Positions 21,110-32,089 of a stretch of 64,000 nucleotides of DNA are shown here, piece after piece. The position numbers were made by a program, and so were the translations under genes. A model generated the notes under the pieces. The model made no database searches, had not been told where the DNA came from, and saw only the letters and a program-made list of their open reading frames with translations. The DNA lies in contig JACGWO010000006.1 of assembly GCA_034509735.1 (NCBI GenBank), forward strand, positions 33,907,141-33,971,140. The letters run 5' to 3'. Numbering within the stretch: the first letter of the stretch is position 1; each line of letters opens with the position of its first letter. The DNA is from Sesamum alatum. Lineage: Eukaryota > Streptophyta > Magnoliopsida > Lamiales > Pedaliaceae.

Positions 21110-21299
21110 GATTTTCTACTCTAGTTTGCTTGGAGACCTTTGTAAATTATTATAGGTATTTTGTTTCCCATTTCATAGGATTATTTATTGTGCTCCTATG
21201 AGGGTGAAAACATGAATCTTCAAGTCTATATGTATTTCCACTTATGCTCTTGTGAAATCTCTGGAAATGGGCTTTTGGTAATTTTTCATGTTTGGTCGG

Positions 21300-22006
21300 G
21301 TTACATTTGGACCCATGAATTTGGGGATAAGAATTTCAAATTCCTAATAATAAGTTCTTTGATTTTAATCCGATAATTATATATTATATAGGATTTCAAT
21401 TCTTATTTTGAACTATAGGGCAAATAATATTTTTGGTTCTATAAGTTAGGTCCGTTTTATTTTTAGTCACTTTTATTATGGGATTGATATTTTGGTCCCG
21501 TAACTTACAAAAGTTCGTACTTTTGGTTTTCATCCACTTTTTCGTTTGTTTTCTAATAGTGTCGACCATATGCCTAGTATGTGGGCGTAAGGATGTTTGG
21601 CTGGAGAGAAAATTGGCGTGTTTTTCAACCTGACAACACTTTGACAGGAAGGGAGAGTATAACTATTTTGAGAGGAAAAAAATATATATAAATTTTGAAG
21701 GAAATTAGAGTAAGGAAAGTGGATTTCTCTTTTCTCTAACAAAAATTGAATTTTCCCTCCAACCAAAAACACTTAAGAAATATACGGAAAAGTGGATGAG
21801 GAGTACACATGTTAAATTTTGTAAGTTAAAAGACCAAAAGTGTCAATCCCATAACAAATGAGATCAAAAGTAAAAAGAGTTTAACTTATAGTACCCAAAA
21901 ATGTTGAATTATATTTAGTTCGAATAGTGATGGATTTTAAATTCTTTTAATATGGACTTATTTAAAATATTTTCCTCAAATTGACATCCTTCTATCCAAA
22001 TTTAGC
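21300..22006. mobile_element. MITE (GCTACATTTGGAT termini) interrupted by another MITE
   Basis: The left end GTTACATTTGGAC and the right end, reversed, GCTAAATTTGGAT match the termini of the uninterrupted copy at 24453-24667. The left part is 21300-21417 and the right part is 21914-22006, together about 211 bp, against 215 bp in the intact copy. The inserted element is 21418-21904. It lies just downstream of the GT47 stop codon. Confidence 0.8.
21418..21904. mobile_element. Inner MITE nested in another MITE
   Basis: Inverted repeats of about 100 bp face each other: ATTTTTGGTTCTATAAGTTA and GATTGATATTTTGGTC at the left, and the complements of CATTTTTGGGTACTATAAGTTA-like and GATTGACACTTTTGGTC at the right. 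The flanks TGAACTATA (21409-21417) and TGAATTATA (21905-21913) form a 9-bp duplication with one mismatch, so a Mutator-like origin is likely. The extreme right terminus is shorter than the left. Confidence 0.75.
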
Positions 22007-22612
22007 ATCAATTTCTTTTTAACTCGTGAAAAGGCTCATCAATTATGTTTATAAAGCACATGAAAGATTCAAATTATACATTTTTGTATGGAAATATTAT
22101 CCTATTTTTTGCGAGGATTTGGATGCTTAAGATACATGAAACGTTTGCGACTATTTCAAAAATCACTTGCTAGTTTTTGGTGACAATTTCAATGTTGATC
22201 CCATAAATTAGTAAGAATAATTACACCCCCTCCTCTAAGGTTCGGTGTAATTACACCTCCTCCCATGTGATTTGGAAAATTAAATATAGTATCTTTAAAG
22301 TTTGCTTCTATTTAATAAATATGTTCATTTTTTAGTCGAAATTCACCGAATTTGTTATTAATACAAAAAAAAAAAAAAACTGAATGAAAATCAATATTCA
22401 CCTTTGATTGACTTATTACTGATTATTCTAGGTCAAAAAATTATTTTATGATCAAACATCTTTTCTTTTTTTAATATATGATTTAAAAATGACAATTTTG
22501 TCTTTGACAATGATTCGTAATTGATTAAATTTACTAAAATTTCAAAATAAATAAGGGACATTTTATTTTTTCTAAATTAAAAGAGTTCACAACATCTTTT
22601 CTTTTTCTAATA
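22007..22612. repeat. AT-rich stretch with a dispersed repeat (partner at 50285-50450)
   Basis: About 22295-22455 resembles 50285-50450 in the same orientation: both hold TTTGCTTCT..TTATAAATA, a CGAATTT block, a run of A, AAATGAAAATC..ATATT and TTATGATCAAACA. The family is unknown. The remainder is AT-rich and I see no gene. Confidence 0.55.
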
Positions 22613-23534
22613 TCTATATTATTTATACTATTATTTAAGAAAATTCTTTTGTCGTACCAATTTTTGAATGACCCAATTTACCCTTTAATTCATTCTTTTT
22701 TTTTCTTAAAAAGATAATAGTAATTTCACTATCTTTTAATAACTCCACAATAACCCACTAGCCACGTTTTTCTCAACCAACTCTACATTTTTCTCCTCAC
22801 CAATTTTTTTCTTTCTTATTTCTTCACATCATATTTATTTTTTATATGCTCGCGAGGATCGCGTGCAACGACGGCTAATTATATAAAAGAAACTCATTTT
22901 CTACTTACAAATGGTGGTTAATGACACCACTGCACCATTTTTTGTATTGTCAACAATAACCCTCAATTGATATGATAACTACTTTATTTAACTTTTCAAA
23001 TTTTATATTAATTGATAAATTAGTTTTTCTTTTTTTTTCTCTTCTTTTTTCTTTTTAATGTTATGTGTTAGTTTATATATCTTCTCTTATTATAATATAT
23101 TTTAAAGCGTAAAAACTTATTTATTATATGCATGCAGGAACAGCGTGCCACGATATCTAGTATAAAGCAAATCCTATTTTCACTAATAAATGACGGTTAT
23201 TTACACCGCTACACCAAATTTTAAAATTACTAAAAATATCCTTATGTATCTATCTATCTATACTATCTGTACTATTATAAAAAAACAAACATCTTTTTTA
23301 TGCACAAATAACGGTTAATGACACCGCCGCCACCGATTTTTTATAATGCCAAAAATAACCTTTAATTGATAAAGATAACTATTTTTATTCAATTTTTCAA
23401 ATTGTATAAATTATTTTTTTCTTTCTTTTAATGTGATGTATTAGTTTATATATTTTACTCTTATTTATAATATATTTTAAAGTGTGAAAATTATTTCTTA
23501 TATACACACAGAAATAGCGTGCAAATACGGCTAG
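22613..23534 (+). mobile_element. Head-to-tail array of short non-autonomous Helitrons
   Basis: Four related units follow each other. Unit 1 is 22613-22878: starts TCTATATTATT after an A and ends CGGCTAA before T. Unit 2 is 22879-23160 and ends ATATCTAG before T. Unit 3 is 23161-23250, a 5' part only. Unit 4 is 23257-23534: starts TCTATACTATC after A and ends CGGCTAG before T. TC start, CTRR end and insertion between A and T are the Helitron marks. The last unit has a short hairpin (TAGCGT paired with ACGGCTA, one bulge) just before CTAG. Units share GGTTAATGACACC, AATTGATA and AATATATTTTAAAG blocks. No protein is encoded. Confidence 0.75.
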
Positions 23535-23707
23535 TATAATTTAATCCAATTAACTATAGAATTCTGAACACTCGATCTTTTTGGTACTTTTTCATTTAGC
23601 GGTGATGTGTTCGTCAGTGATATATTTTCCAATGGCAATATAAATGGATGTATCAACTTTTTGTCCTTCAAAAGTTAAAATGTCCTTTCTCAATGTAGTG
23701 TCAACAA

Positions 23708-23778
23708 GCATCAGTGGTCTAGTGGTAGAATAGTACCCTGCCACGGTACAGACCCGGGTTCGATTCCAGGCTGGTGCA
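23708..23778 (+). tRNA. tRNA-Gly (anticodon GCC)
   Basis: 71-nt cloverleaf without intron. Acceptor GCATCAG pairs with CTGGTGC with one G-T type pair, discriminator A. The A and B box regions (TGGTCTAGTGGTAGAAT and GGTTCGATTCC) are standard. The anticodon stem GTACC/GGTAC closes a 7-nt loop CTGCCAC with anticodon GCC. One T-stem pair is a mismatch: CCCGG faces CCAGG, where nuclear copies of this tRNA normally have CCCGG/CCGGG pairing. It lies downstream of and convergent with the FMO gene. It is probably a real or recently damaged gene copy. Confidence 0.9.
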
Positions 23779-24021
23779 ATATGCTTTCCCTTTTTACCTT
23801 TTTGCTGTTTTTTCTCACCTTTCCAACATGAAGTGATTAAGTAAAACAATTCTAGTCGACAAAAAATTGAACCGCAGACTGCAATAAAATGGAAATGTTT
23901 ATTCAACAGTTCAATAAATGTATCACAATACATCTCCAAGAATAACTTTACTCAATTTCCCACGTAACAAGTTATACTTTGCAGATAGTGCAAACTATCA
24001 TCAGAATCTGTGGGGCTGTGG

Positions 24022-27000
24022 CTATACAGAGCCCGCCGTACTGTGTTGTTTGAAGTCCTCATGAGCCTGTGAGATTAAATCTTCGTCGTCCCACTGGTCA
24101 CGGTACGCCTCAGGCATGCTCCTCTTCCTCCGTCCAGCCGCAAAATACATTTTCTTTCTCCATTCTTCTGTCAAAGGAGAGCCACTCTTGGTCGCCAACC
24201 AATTGTCATACTCAAACTGCGGATGTGGAAAAACGACATTGTTTTACATGTAATGTGATTCCATAAAACTCAGAAATAATCTTCTGCAAGGCTGTGTAGG
24301 GCTATCGATCATATTAGAGTATAGGCTGACGGATAAATTCGCAGGTCAAGCATCAAACCGTGCCATATTGGAAACAGAGAGTTCATAGCAAAATCGGGAC
24401 AAAGAATAAATTATTAGGGAATACCTCCATGAATGCTAACGAAGAATCTGAAGCTACATTTGGATTAATGAATTTGAAGTTAAGATTTCAAATTCCTAAT
24501 AACAAATACTTCAGATTTATTTGGATGATTCTATATTATTATAAAGGATCTCAAATTTTTAAATTCTCATTTTGTACTATATTTTGTACAATGTTGATAG
24601 ATTTTGAATTCTTTTGATATGCATTCATTTGAAATCCTTTCTCCAAATCATTCCATCCAAATGTAGCATCAAGGAATTTTAGATAAGGGGGCTGACAAGA
24701 AGTTTACAAGGCAAGATAGGGTGACACCAAAATAACTTAGTATTTCGTTTTTGTAACTTTAAAACAGAAAGGAAGCGGTTTTTTTGGATTAATACAGTGG
24801 GTCGGCGAGCATTTACCTGATATGCATCTAATTTATGAGTATATCGCTTAGGAATCCCAGATGCTTCGAGTGATGAGTAAAAGGCTTCAGTATCCATCAT
24901 CATTTCCTCTTTTGATGGGAGAGGAATCCGACCAGATAAAACTCCAGCAATCCATTTGCTCTGGAATTCAAACAAGGGAAACGGAACAACCTACAACAGA
25001 TTAAGCAAAAGATTGTTCTTATTGTCAATTGTACAAATTGTCAAAATACGTAATAAGAAACAGTGCATTACGTGAAAAATCATAAAACCTTCCATGGCAA
25101 GCCAATAAAAGAGAGGCATGGGGCCAATGCTGGCGAGAAAATGTGCTTATAAAGAGGACCAACTCGATTGTCGTCCACACTCACAATGCCATTTGTTTCA
25201 AGAAAAGGAAAGTGATACTTGTAGCTGCAAAAAGGAAGAAAAAACTCTTCGAATAGGTCTTTCTCCATTTAAATTTAGTTTGTCACACTCAACTATAGTG
25301 AAGATCTTCTACTTATTACCCACCCTGTGCAGTGAAGGATAACGTCGGCGCGGACTTGAGTTCCATCTTGAAACGCCACTTTACCATCTTTATGAACACC
25401 GTCGATCTGCAGATATTGTAATATGAGCATTATCTAGGTAATTATGTGTATCGAGCGTTAAACGTTCAACAGCTCCTTGTGACTTGATCAACTTTACCAT
25501 GGAATGGAGCCAGATATTGTCGTGGCCAGACAATTTCCCCAGCCGTCCAATTTCGACTGATCTAGATGTAATGTGGACTTCTTTGGCAACTTTAGAAATG
25601 TCTCTGGAGATGTCGTCAGCACTTGCAGCACTACCAATTACCACCACGATCTGCAAAAATAACGCAAGCTGAAAACCACACGGGAGCAGCATATATTTGA
25701 TGATTATACAATACGACTAAAATTATTAACGTATCATCACAACTGAATGTTCGGCTGAAATTATTAACGTATCATCACAACTGAATGTTCGCCTAAAATT
25801 ATTAACGTATCATCACAGCATATATTTCATTTTCTGGATGTTTTAATGTCAGTAAAGCACAATTCTCATTTCATCTACTTTTTCTTCCAACTGAACATGA
25901 TGCCCAGTTTTTAGTCTACACATATTGTCGAAAAATATAAATTGCAGTACTACAGATTGTGGCATACCCAAAAACGAAAACAGAAAACAAAAACAGAAAC
26001 TCTTGAATGGAAAAAGCGATACAGAACATTTCCACACTGTCGTTCCCCTATAAAATTGATTTGGATATGCAAGCTTTAAGGAAGGAAAATAATGCACCTG
26101 GCACATACTTGATCACGAAATGGATCAGGAACACGATAGTTGTGGCTATGAATCTGCTTTCCCGGCCACACTTCAATGCCTAAATGTGATGAGAACACTT
26201 TAGAAAGATCGACAATCAAAGGTTGCATTCAAATACTTAACTTCCCTGTTGTTATGAAACAAGGAAGCATTTCAGAAACAAGATGATAACTTATGCGTAA
26301 TATAATTCTTATACCACCAAAAACTTGTCTTTCAACCCCTATTCCTCTTTATTCATAGAAAACTAACTTTTATATAAAGTACGTTTAAATTACAAGTAGT
26401 TGACTACCATCTGCATTGGAACTAATAACAGCGAGCACTTTTAGCTTACAACAATCGATGCTTAACTTCACAATTAGAGCTGTTTATAGCTACTAAGCAT
26501 ACAACACCATGCTTCACACGAGGCTTCAAGGTACCAAACTTCCCCTATGAATTACAAATCTAACCAAATGAAAAACAGTATTATCTCAGAAAAACTAGAG
26601 ACAGAAGCTGTAATAAAGTTATATATCTCTAATTTTGCAGCTAAAGAACATACAAATACCCATATGCCTTCTAAACAATCAACTTGAGCACTATTACAAC
26701 GAGGGCCTAACACAAAACAATAAAAGAACAAAAGGCAGCTGCAAGAAAACACTCAGTTCTAATCTTTATCATCCATTCTCAAATAAAAACAAGAAAGAAC
26801 AAAGAAAATTCAAATCCCAGCCTTTTATATAGACAATTACCGGGTATCTCTGCAATTCGGGGCTCCGTATAATGCCCATTACAGACCACCACAGCATCAT
26901 ACACCTCATCATCTTTATTCCCCTCACTCCCACCACTTCTCTTCCTTGATCTCACCATCCATTTCCGATCCTCAACCAACCCCACATGCCAAACCTCAGT

Positions 27001-27432
27001 CCCAAACCTCACCAACTCACCTAGCCGAAATTCTTCGGCAAAATCTCTCAAATACTCCAACACTTCCCCATGACCAGGAAACCTCCTGCCGTCCCTCCCG
27101 GGTTTCCGGCTGGCCACAAACGGGTAGACCCGGAAGCCCATCACTTCTCTGGGCAGGTTGGTGCGGAGAGACGCGTAGAGGCTGGACTGGACTATGTTCC
27201 GAGTGGGATCGAGTCCAACCGGGTCAGTCTCTATTTCGGGTGTGTATGCCCAGGTGCCCCCTATCTGGGTTTCCCTCTCGTAGACAACCACTTTGTGCCC
27301 TTCTCGGCGAAGTTCCAGGGCGGCACAGAGGCCGGCGGCACCAGCGCCTACGACGGCGACGGTCCTGGAGATAGGTGAAGGCATTGCAGTGAGGCGGAAG
27401 TGGAGTGCCGGGTTCGGGTTGGGAATTGCCAT
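24022..27432 (-). CDS. Flavin-containing monooxygenase, FMO GS-OX-like
   Basis: Seven exons on the minus strand: 27432-26841, 26179-26109, 25650-25498, 25406-25324, 25224-25089, 24990-24817 and 24216-24022. All introns have GT..AG ends and the joined frame is open for 467 codons plus stop, close to the usual 450-470 of the family. Seen in order: FAD-binding GAGAAGL near residue 29; ERETQIGGTW; SSLYASLRTNLPREVMGF; the FMO motif region WPGKQIHSHNY; NADPH-binding VVVIGSAASA; HCTGYKYHFPFL; DDNRVGPLYKHIFSP; and a basic C-terminal part FEYDNWL..RRKR. Plant FMO GS-OX enzymes S-oxygenate methylthioalkyl glucosinolates and other thioethers; the substrate here is open, since many plants have such genes without glucosinolates. 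Either Met1 or Met17 (27384) could start. A MITE and a 38-bp repeat lie in introns. Confidence 0.92.
24453..24667. mobile_element. MITE (GCTACATTTGGAT termini) in the last FMO intron
   Basis: Terminal inverted repeats GCTACATTTGGAT at both ends, followed inside by TTCAAAT blocks that also face each other. It is the intact copy of the element split at 21300-22006. It lies inside the FMO intron 24217-24816. I could not recognise a clear target duplication. Confidence 0.75.
25720..25817. repeat. 38-bp tandem repeat in an FMO intron
   Basis: Nearly three copies of a 38-bp unit marked by ATTATTAACGTATCATCAC followed by AACTGAATGTTCG. It lies in the intron between the second and third FMO exons. 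Copies are almost identical, so the expansion is recent. Confidence 0.85.
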
Positions 27433-27682
27433 TTTGTGGGCTTTACAAGTATTTAATCATTGCTGTATCGTGGAATCGGCAAGAAATTAAATAGTTTATC
27501 TTTTTTAGTCATTTTTTGGCATGTGCTGCATGTCATGATTGGTGGCAGAGAATTGCTTCCGCCTCCAGATGACCTTTAGGATCTTTTTTCTCTTCACTAT
27601 TGTTCTTTCTTTTACGAGTTTCATTCTCGTGTTTTGCAACTTCTACTTTTATAATGAAAATAAATTCAGTCGATCCTATAGC

Positions 27683-28315
27683 TATTGTTAGTTGGTCCAT
27701 CTCCCTTTTAAGGCTCATGCCCCTATTTGGCCCATCTTAGAAGGCCAGGCTCAAAAGCCACTCAGCCCACAACCCAACCCAGTTCAAATGTGTTCTCTAT
27801 TATCTTGTCTCCTTTAACTGAAAACCCTAAACATCACTACCTCTCATTCTTCCAAATGTATTCTCTCGTCTCTCCCTCCCAACCCCTTGAATTTGTCGGC
27901 GTCGATTTTCAATGTCGCCGGAAATGATGGCATTTACACTGGTCATCTCTCACCCCTCACTATAAATATGACCCTCCTTTTGTTGAGTGACCAATCTGAA
28001 CAAAAATACATTTTGATCTCTCTTCCCATTCCCATTTATTTCTCGAAAAACTGAACCTGCTAAGTGCTCGGTTCGTCGTTGTGCTTCGAGCACTAAAGTC
28101 CTTTTTGGATCGTGTGAAGCCTGTGTGGCTAAGGGGGTGTGTCCCTTGTGCTTTGTGGTTGTGGTCCGTTGGTCCTGTGTGGACGGTATAAGCCTGTGTG
28201 GCTCGAAGGCTTTGTGCAACCGGTGCACCGCCGACGTTTGGGTGGCGGGGCATCTCTACCCTCCGATCAGGAAACCTGAGCCTCCTTTTTGATTCTGTTA
28301 ATTCCCTATTAAGCT

Positions 28316-28359
<44 letters not shown>

Positions 28360-28536
28360 ATATATATATGTTTTTCTAACTTACCCTCCCCTTTTATTCC
28401 CTTGTGAGTATTTTCTGTTATATTCTGAAATTCCTCGATTTGTTATTTGAGGGTTGTTGTGAAACCCTTAATCCCGCCTGTAATAGTAAGTTAGGGTTTA
28501 TTTTGGGTTCATCACTGAAGGGATTAATTCCCAACA
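27683..28536 (+). repeat. 5' LTR of the gag-only copia
   Basis: 854 bp. Contains CACTATAAATATGA (TATA-like, about 27959-27972), a (CT)n(AT)n microsatellite at about 28311-28369 and the CA end at 28536. Collinear with 30670-31502. Confidence 0.9.
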
Positions 28537-28537
28537 G

Positions 28538-28550
28538 TGGTATCAGAGCC
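28538..28550 (+). other. Primer-binding site (initiator tRNA-Met)
   Basis: TGGTATCAGAGCC, one base after the 5' LTR, is complementary to the 3' end of plant initiator tRNA-Met, the usual primer of Ty1-copia elements. Confidence 0.9.
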
Positions 28551-28767
28551 TTCGGGCTCTCACTAGCCGTCAGTGGTTTGGTAAGAGCCATCTGATCCTA
28601 TAATCTTTACTGCCATATTTTTCTGCGCTATAGATTGTTGCATACGATTTCTGCAATAATCTGATAAATCTTTTGCTCTGTGCATACCTGTCTTTCTGAT
28701 ATCCTGTTGCGTGCCTTGTGAAAAAGTTATTTCTTTTTGCTACTATGGATAATTGTTGTTTAGTGCA

Positions 28768-28770
<3 letters not shown>

Positions 28771-28822
<52 letters not shown>
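28771..28822. repeat. (CT)n microsatellite
   Basis: About 25 uninterrupted CT dinucleotides in the leader of the gag-only copia element. Confidence 0.95.
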
Positions 28823-28827
<5 letters not shown>

Positions 28828-29010
28828 TCATTGCTAAACTCCCTATTTTGGCTTAGTGATAATTTTTCTACTTAAGTGCCAAATTCATCACCTGTTGGTT
28901 ACCTTTTTCAGTGTAGTATATATATTTCACTGTCTGATATATCTGGTTTTGTGCTGAATTATTTCTTAGTGAAAAGTTGTTGCGTATAATACTCTGTTGT
29001 GCTAATTAAG

Positions 29011-29536
29011 GCTTTGTGCTACTTATGCTTAGTGCTTTTGCTTAGTGCCAATCTGTTCAAAAATATCCTGCTTAGTGCTGTTGTGCTTAGCGCAAATACA
29101 TATCTCAGTTTCCGTTGTTATTTGATATTGTTCGGCTTAGTGCTACAAATTCTTGCAAACTTTCTGTTTCAACTTAGAGCAAGTGCAAAAGTGCAAAGTC
29201 TGTCAAATATTTCCTATTGTGTGTTCGGCTTAGTGCATTTTTAGTATAATTTTTGCTAAGTGCAAAGTCGGTCAATTGCTTTATTTTATCCTTAGTGAAA
29301 TTGCAAGTCATTTTAGTGCTTAGTTCTTCTACTACTGCTTGGTGCATTTCAACTGCTTTGTGCAATATTCCGATTTAGTATATTGCTTAGTGCATCCCTT
29401 TCCTGTTCAGTGCATCTCTGAATATTCTGTTTCTCTGAGTTCTTGCTTAGTGCTATTCAACTACTTAGTGCTATTTTTCTGCTTAGTGCTATAATCTGTT
29501 GAGTGCATTTTTTTTTATACTTTGTTGCTTAGTGCC
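29011..29536. repeat. GCTTAGTGC octamer array in the copia leader
   Basis: About 20 copies of CTTAGTGC or one-base variants (GCTTTGTGC, GCTAAGTGC, GATTTAGT, TTGAGTGC) on the plus strand at irregular 15-50 bp spacing, in the untranslated leader between the primer-binding site and gag. A related GCTAAGTGCTC occurs in each LTR. It is not a perfect tandem repeat, and intervening bases differ. Confidence 0.8.
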
Positions 29537-29687
29537 TTATGATATTAATGTTCCTTCGACCTAGACCAAAACCTCTCCTATCCCTCGCTTGGCCCGGTCC
29601 CTAAGACCGTCGGGTATCTGGTAGAGGTTATGTAGAGGCTCCCTTCATTTGCTTCTGTTGCATTTGCCTGATATTATGAGTTATTAA

Positions 29688-30480
29688 TGGTTGTATACAA
29701 CTTGCATCCTTTTGATGGCAAATAAGATTTTTTCATTTGACAACAAAAGATGAGGGATATTTTGATTCAACAAAGAGTTTTCAAAGCCATTGATGGTAAA
29801 TATGCAGAAAATCTTTTTGAAGAAAAACGAACTGAAAATGACGAGTATGCATATTCTTCTATTATCTTGAATTTGTCAGATTCTGTGATTAGGAAGGTAG
29901 GTAAGCAAAAACTGCTAAAAATTTGTGGGATAAGTTAGAAGAGCTGTATACTGAGAATTCATTGCCTAGTAAGCTTTTTTCTACTTGAGAAATTTTTTCG
30001 GTATAAATTGGACTTGTCTAAAACTATTGAAGAAAATCTGGATGAGTTCACTAAGTTGATTCAGAATATAAAGTTGACAGGAGATAAAAACATTGATGAA
30101 TATTCTCCCATAGTTTTACTAAATGCCATCCCGGAAGAATATAGTGATGTTAAAGTTGCTATTAAGTACGGTAGGGATCAGATTAATTTAGAAATTGTGG
30201 TGAATGGGTTAAAAAGTAAGGAGATGGACATTAAGGCTAACAAACCTAGTCAAAACCAACTTGAAGTGAATTTTGTGAAGGGAAAAACTAGGAATCCTGA
30301 CTATAAAACTAGGAGTCATAAGTTAATCAAAAGATGATGAGGATGAAAATGATAAAATAAAAGAGAGGAGGTGCTACAATTGTGGGATTAAAGGGCATTA
30401 TATTAAAGATTGTAGAAAACCTAGAAAGACAAAAGGGATAGTGAAGAAGAAGCAAATGTTGTACTGGAAGATAGTTTAGG
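29688..30480 (+). pseudogene. copia gag polyprotein (broken)
   Basis: Begins near an ATG at 29688 with PFDGK followed by stops, then MRDILIQQRVFKAIDGKYAE (29750), the UBN2/gag core. A frameshift near 29935 leads to LEELYTENSLPSK, and 30008-30337 continues DLSKTIEENLDEF to KSKEMDIKAN. After another break a CCHC zinc knuckle CYNCGIKGHYIKDCRK lies at about 30370-30420. The frame ends soon after, without a protease. Gag forms the virus-like particle and binds the element RNA. Several stops and shifts make this copy inactive. Confidence 0.85.
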
Positions 30481-30669
30481 GGAAGTCTACTAATGTTTTG
30501 GTCATTTGTCCTATTTCGTGTATACCTTACTAACTCAAGTGTGCAAGTTTGCTTATCTGTTTTGCAGGTACCCTCTTAGTGTCCCGGAGAATTTTTGGGC
30601 GATGATGAATAAACCTGATCCGAATAAGAAGTAGACCCCCTTTAAAGGGTCCGTGGTCCAAAGTAGAGA

Positions 30670-31300
30670 TATTGCTAGTTGGCCCATGTCCCCTTTAAGG
30701 CCCATGCCCTTATTTGGCCCATCCTGGAAGGCCAGGCCCAAAAGCCACTCGACCCACGACCCGACCCGGTCTGAATGTGCTCTCTTTTATCTTGCCCCCT
30801 TTAACTGAAAACCCTAAACCTCACTACCTCTCCTCCCAAATGTGTCCCCTTGTCTCTCCCTCCCAACCCCTTGAATCCGCCACCGTTGATTTCCAATGTT
30901 GCTGGAAATGGTGGCATTTACACCGGTTATCTCTCACCCCTCACTATAAATATGACCCTCCTTTTGTTTAGTGACCAATCTGAACAAAAATACATTTTGA
31001 TCTCTCTTTCCCATTCCCATTTGTTTCTCGAAAAAACTGAACCTGCTAAGTGCTCGGTTCGTCGTTGTGCTTCAAGCACTAAAGTCTTTTTTGGACCGTG
31101 TGAAGCCTGTGTGGCTAAGGGGGCGTGTCCCTTGTTCTTTGTGGTCGTGGTCCGTTGGTCCTATGTGGACGGTATAAGCCTGTGTGGCTCGAAGGCTTTG
31201 TGCAACCGGTGGGCTGCCGACATTTGGGTTACCGGGGCATCTCTATTCTTGGATCAGGAAACTTGAGCCTCCTTTTTTATTCTGTTAATTTCCTATTGGG

Positions 31301-31334
<34 letters not shown>

Positions 31335-31502
31335 CTGTTTTTCTAACTTCCCCTCCCTTTTTATTCCCTTGTGAGTATTTTCTATTATATTCTGAAATTC
31401 CCCAATTTGTAATTTGAGGGCTGTTGTGAAACCCTTAATCCTGCCTGTAATAGTAAGTTAGGGTTTATTTTGGGTTCATCACTGAAGGATTAATTCCCAA
31501 CA
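30670..31502 (+). repeat. 3' LTR of the gag-only copia
   Basis: 833 bp, collinear with the 5' LTR with scattered substitutions and a shorter microsatellite. Followed by the target duplication ATAGC. Confidence 0.9.
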
Positions 31503-31507
31503 ATAGC

Positions 31508-31609
31508 GGTTGAAGACACGATTGTAAGTTTGTTTGTAAGTCAAGATTCGGGACCAAACTTTCCACAAGATAGCATCCTGTAATAAGAGAAGATCCCTTA
31601 GTCTACCGG
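31508..31609 (-). other. Host sequence between two retrotransposons, possible last exon
   Basis: About 100 bp of host DNA are left between the gag-only copia and the outer copia. On the minus strand, an AG acceptor at 31578-31579 is followed by an open frame starting DAILWKVWSR, which runs to the copia insertion site and, if the insertion is ignored, ends 12 bases further on in a stop at 27666-27668. The frame is only 28 codons, so this could be chance. Confidence 0.25.
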
Positions 31610-31614
31610 AAGGA

Positions 31615-32089
31615 TGTTAGAAAATTAGAATCTGTAAAATTGTTTCGTGGAAAAAGCTACTGCCCTAAAAGCGAAATTTTGGTACGATCATTGTACAATC
31701 ATTAGAATCGTTTCGCTCTACAAGGTTCACACAGCTACTCATCTAACACGTGCACTCGTGATAGAGAGTTGAAACAACAGACTAGTACCACTTAGAGAAG
31801 AAGAGAGGTAAAGTGAAAATAGAGATGAGAGAATTCAAATTCAGTGTATGAAATGAAGAAGAGAGGCACTCTATTTATAGAGAAGTAGGCCTCAATTCTT
31901 CAACTACTTCAACCATGATTTCCTCAACCAACCTAATAGGGTGTATCTGGTTTCATCAAATCAAATAAGATATAAGGAAGACTTGGTCTCTGATTTTCTC
32001 AATTGAAGAGACTTGGTCAAACTATTTTCGAGTAAAAAATATAGATTTTAAAGTGTAGGATTTTTATAGCTTACTAGTCAGTCCCTACC
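31615..32089 (-). repeat. 3' LTR of the outer copia
   Basis: 475 bp, collinear with 44406-44882. Contains the minus-strand TATA-like CTATAAATAGAG near 31875. Confidence 0.88.

Larger units (their letters stand above)
27683..31502 (+). mobile_element. Ty1-copia-type retrotransposon, gag only
   Basis: LTRs at 27683-28536 and 30670-31502 are collinear, start TATTG and end CCCAACA, and are flanked by an exact 5-bp duplication ATAGC (27678-27682 and 31503-31507). The primer-binding site TGGTATCAGAGCC (28538-28550) matches the 3' end of initiator tRNA-Met, as in copia elements. The 2.1-kb inner part has a broken gag with a zinc knuckle but no protease, integrase or reverse transcriptase. Movement would have needed enzymes from another element. 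Confidence 0.92.

Noticed and set aside
23592..23939. 115-codon minus-strand frame with NRTRVCTVAGYYSTTRPL
   Set aside because: This is the antisense translation of the tRNA-Gly gene and flanks, a well-known false protein.
26946..27490. Plus-strand frames across the first FMO exon
   Set aside because: Antisense shadows of a GC-rich exon with clear FMO motifs on the minus strand.
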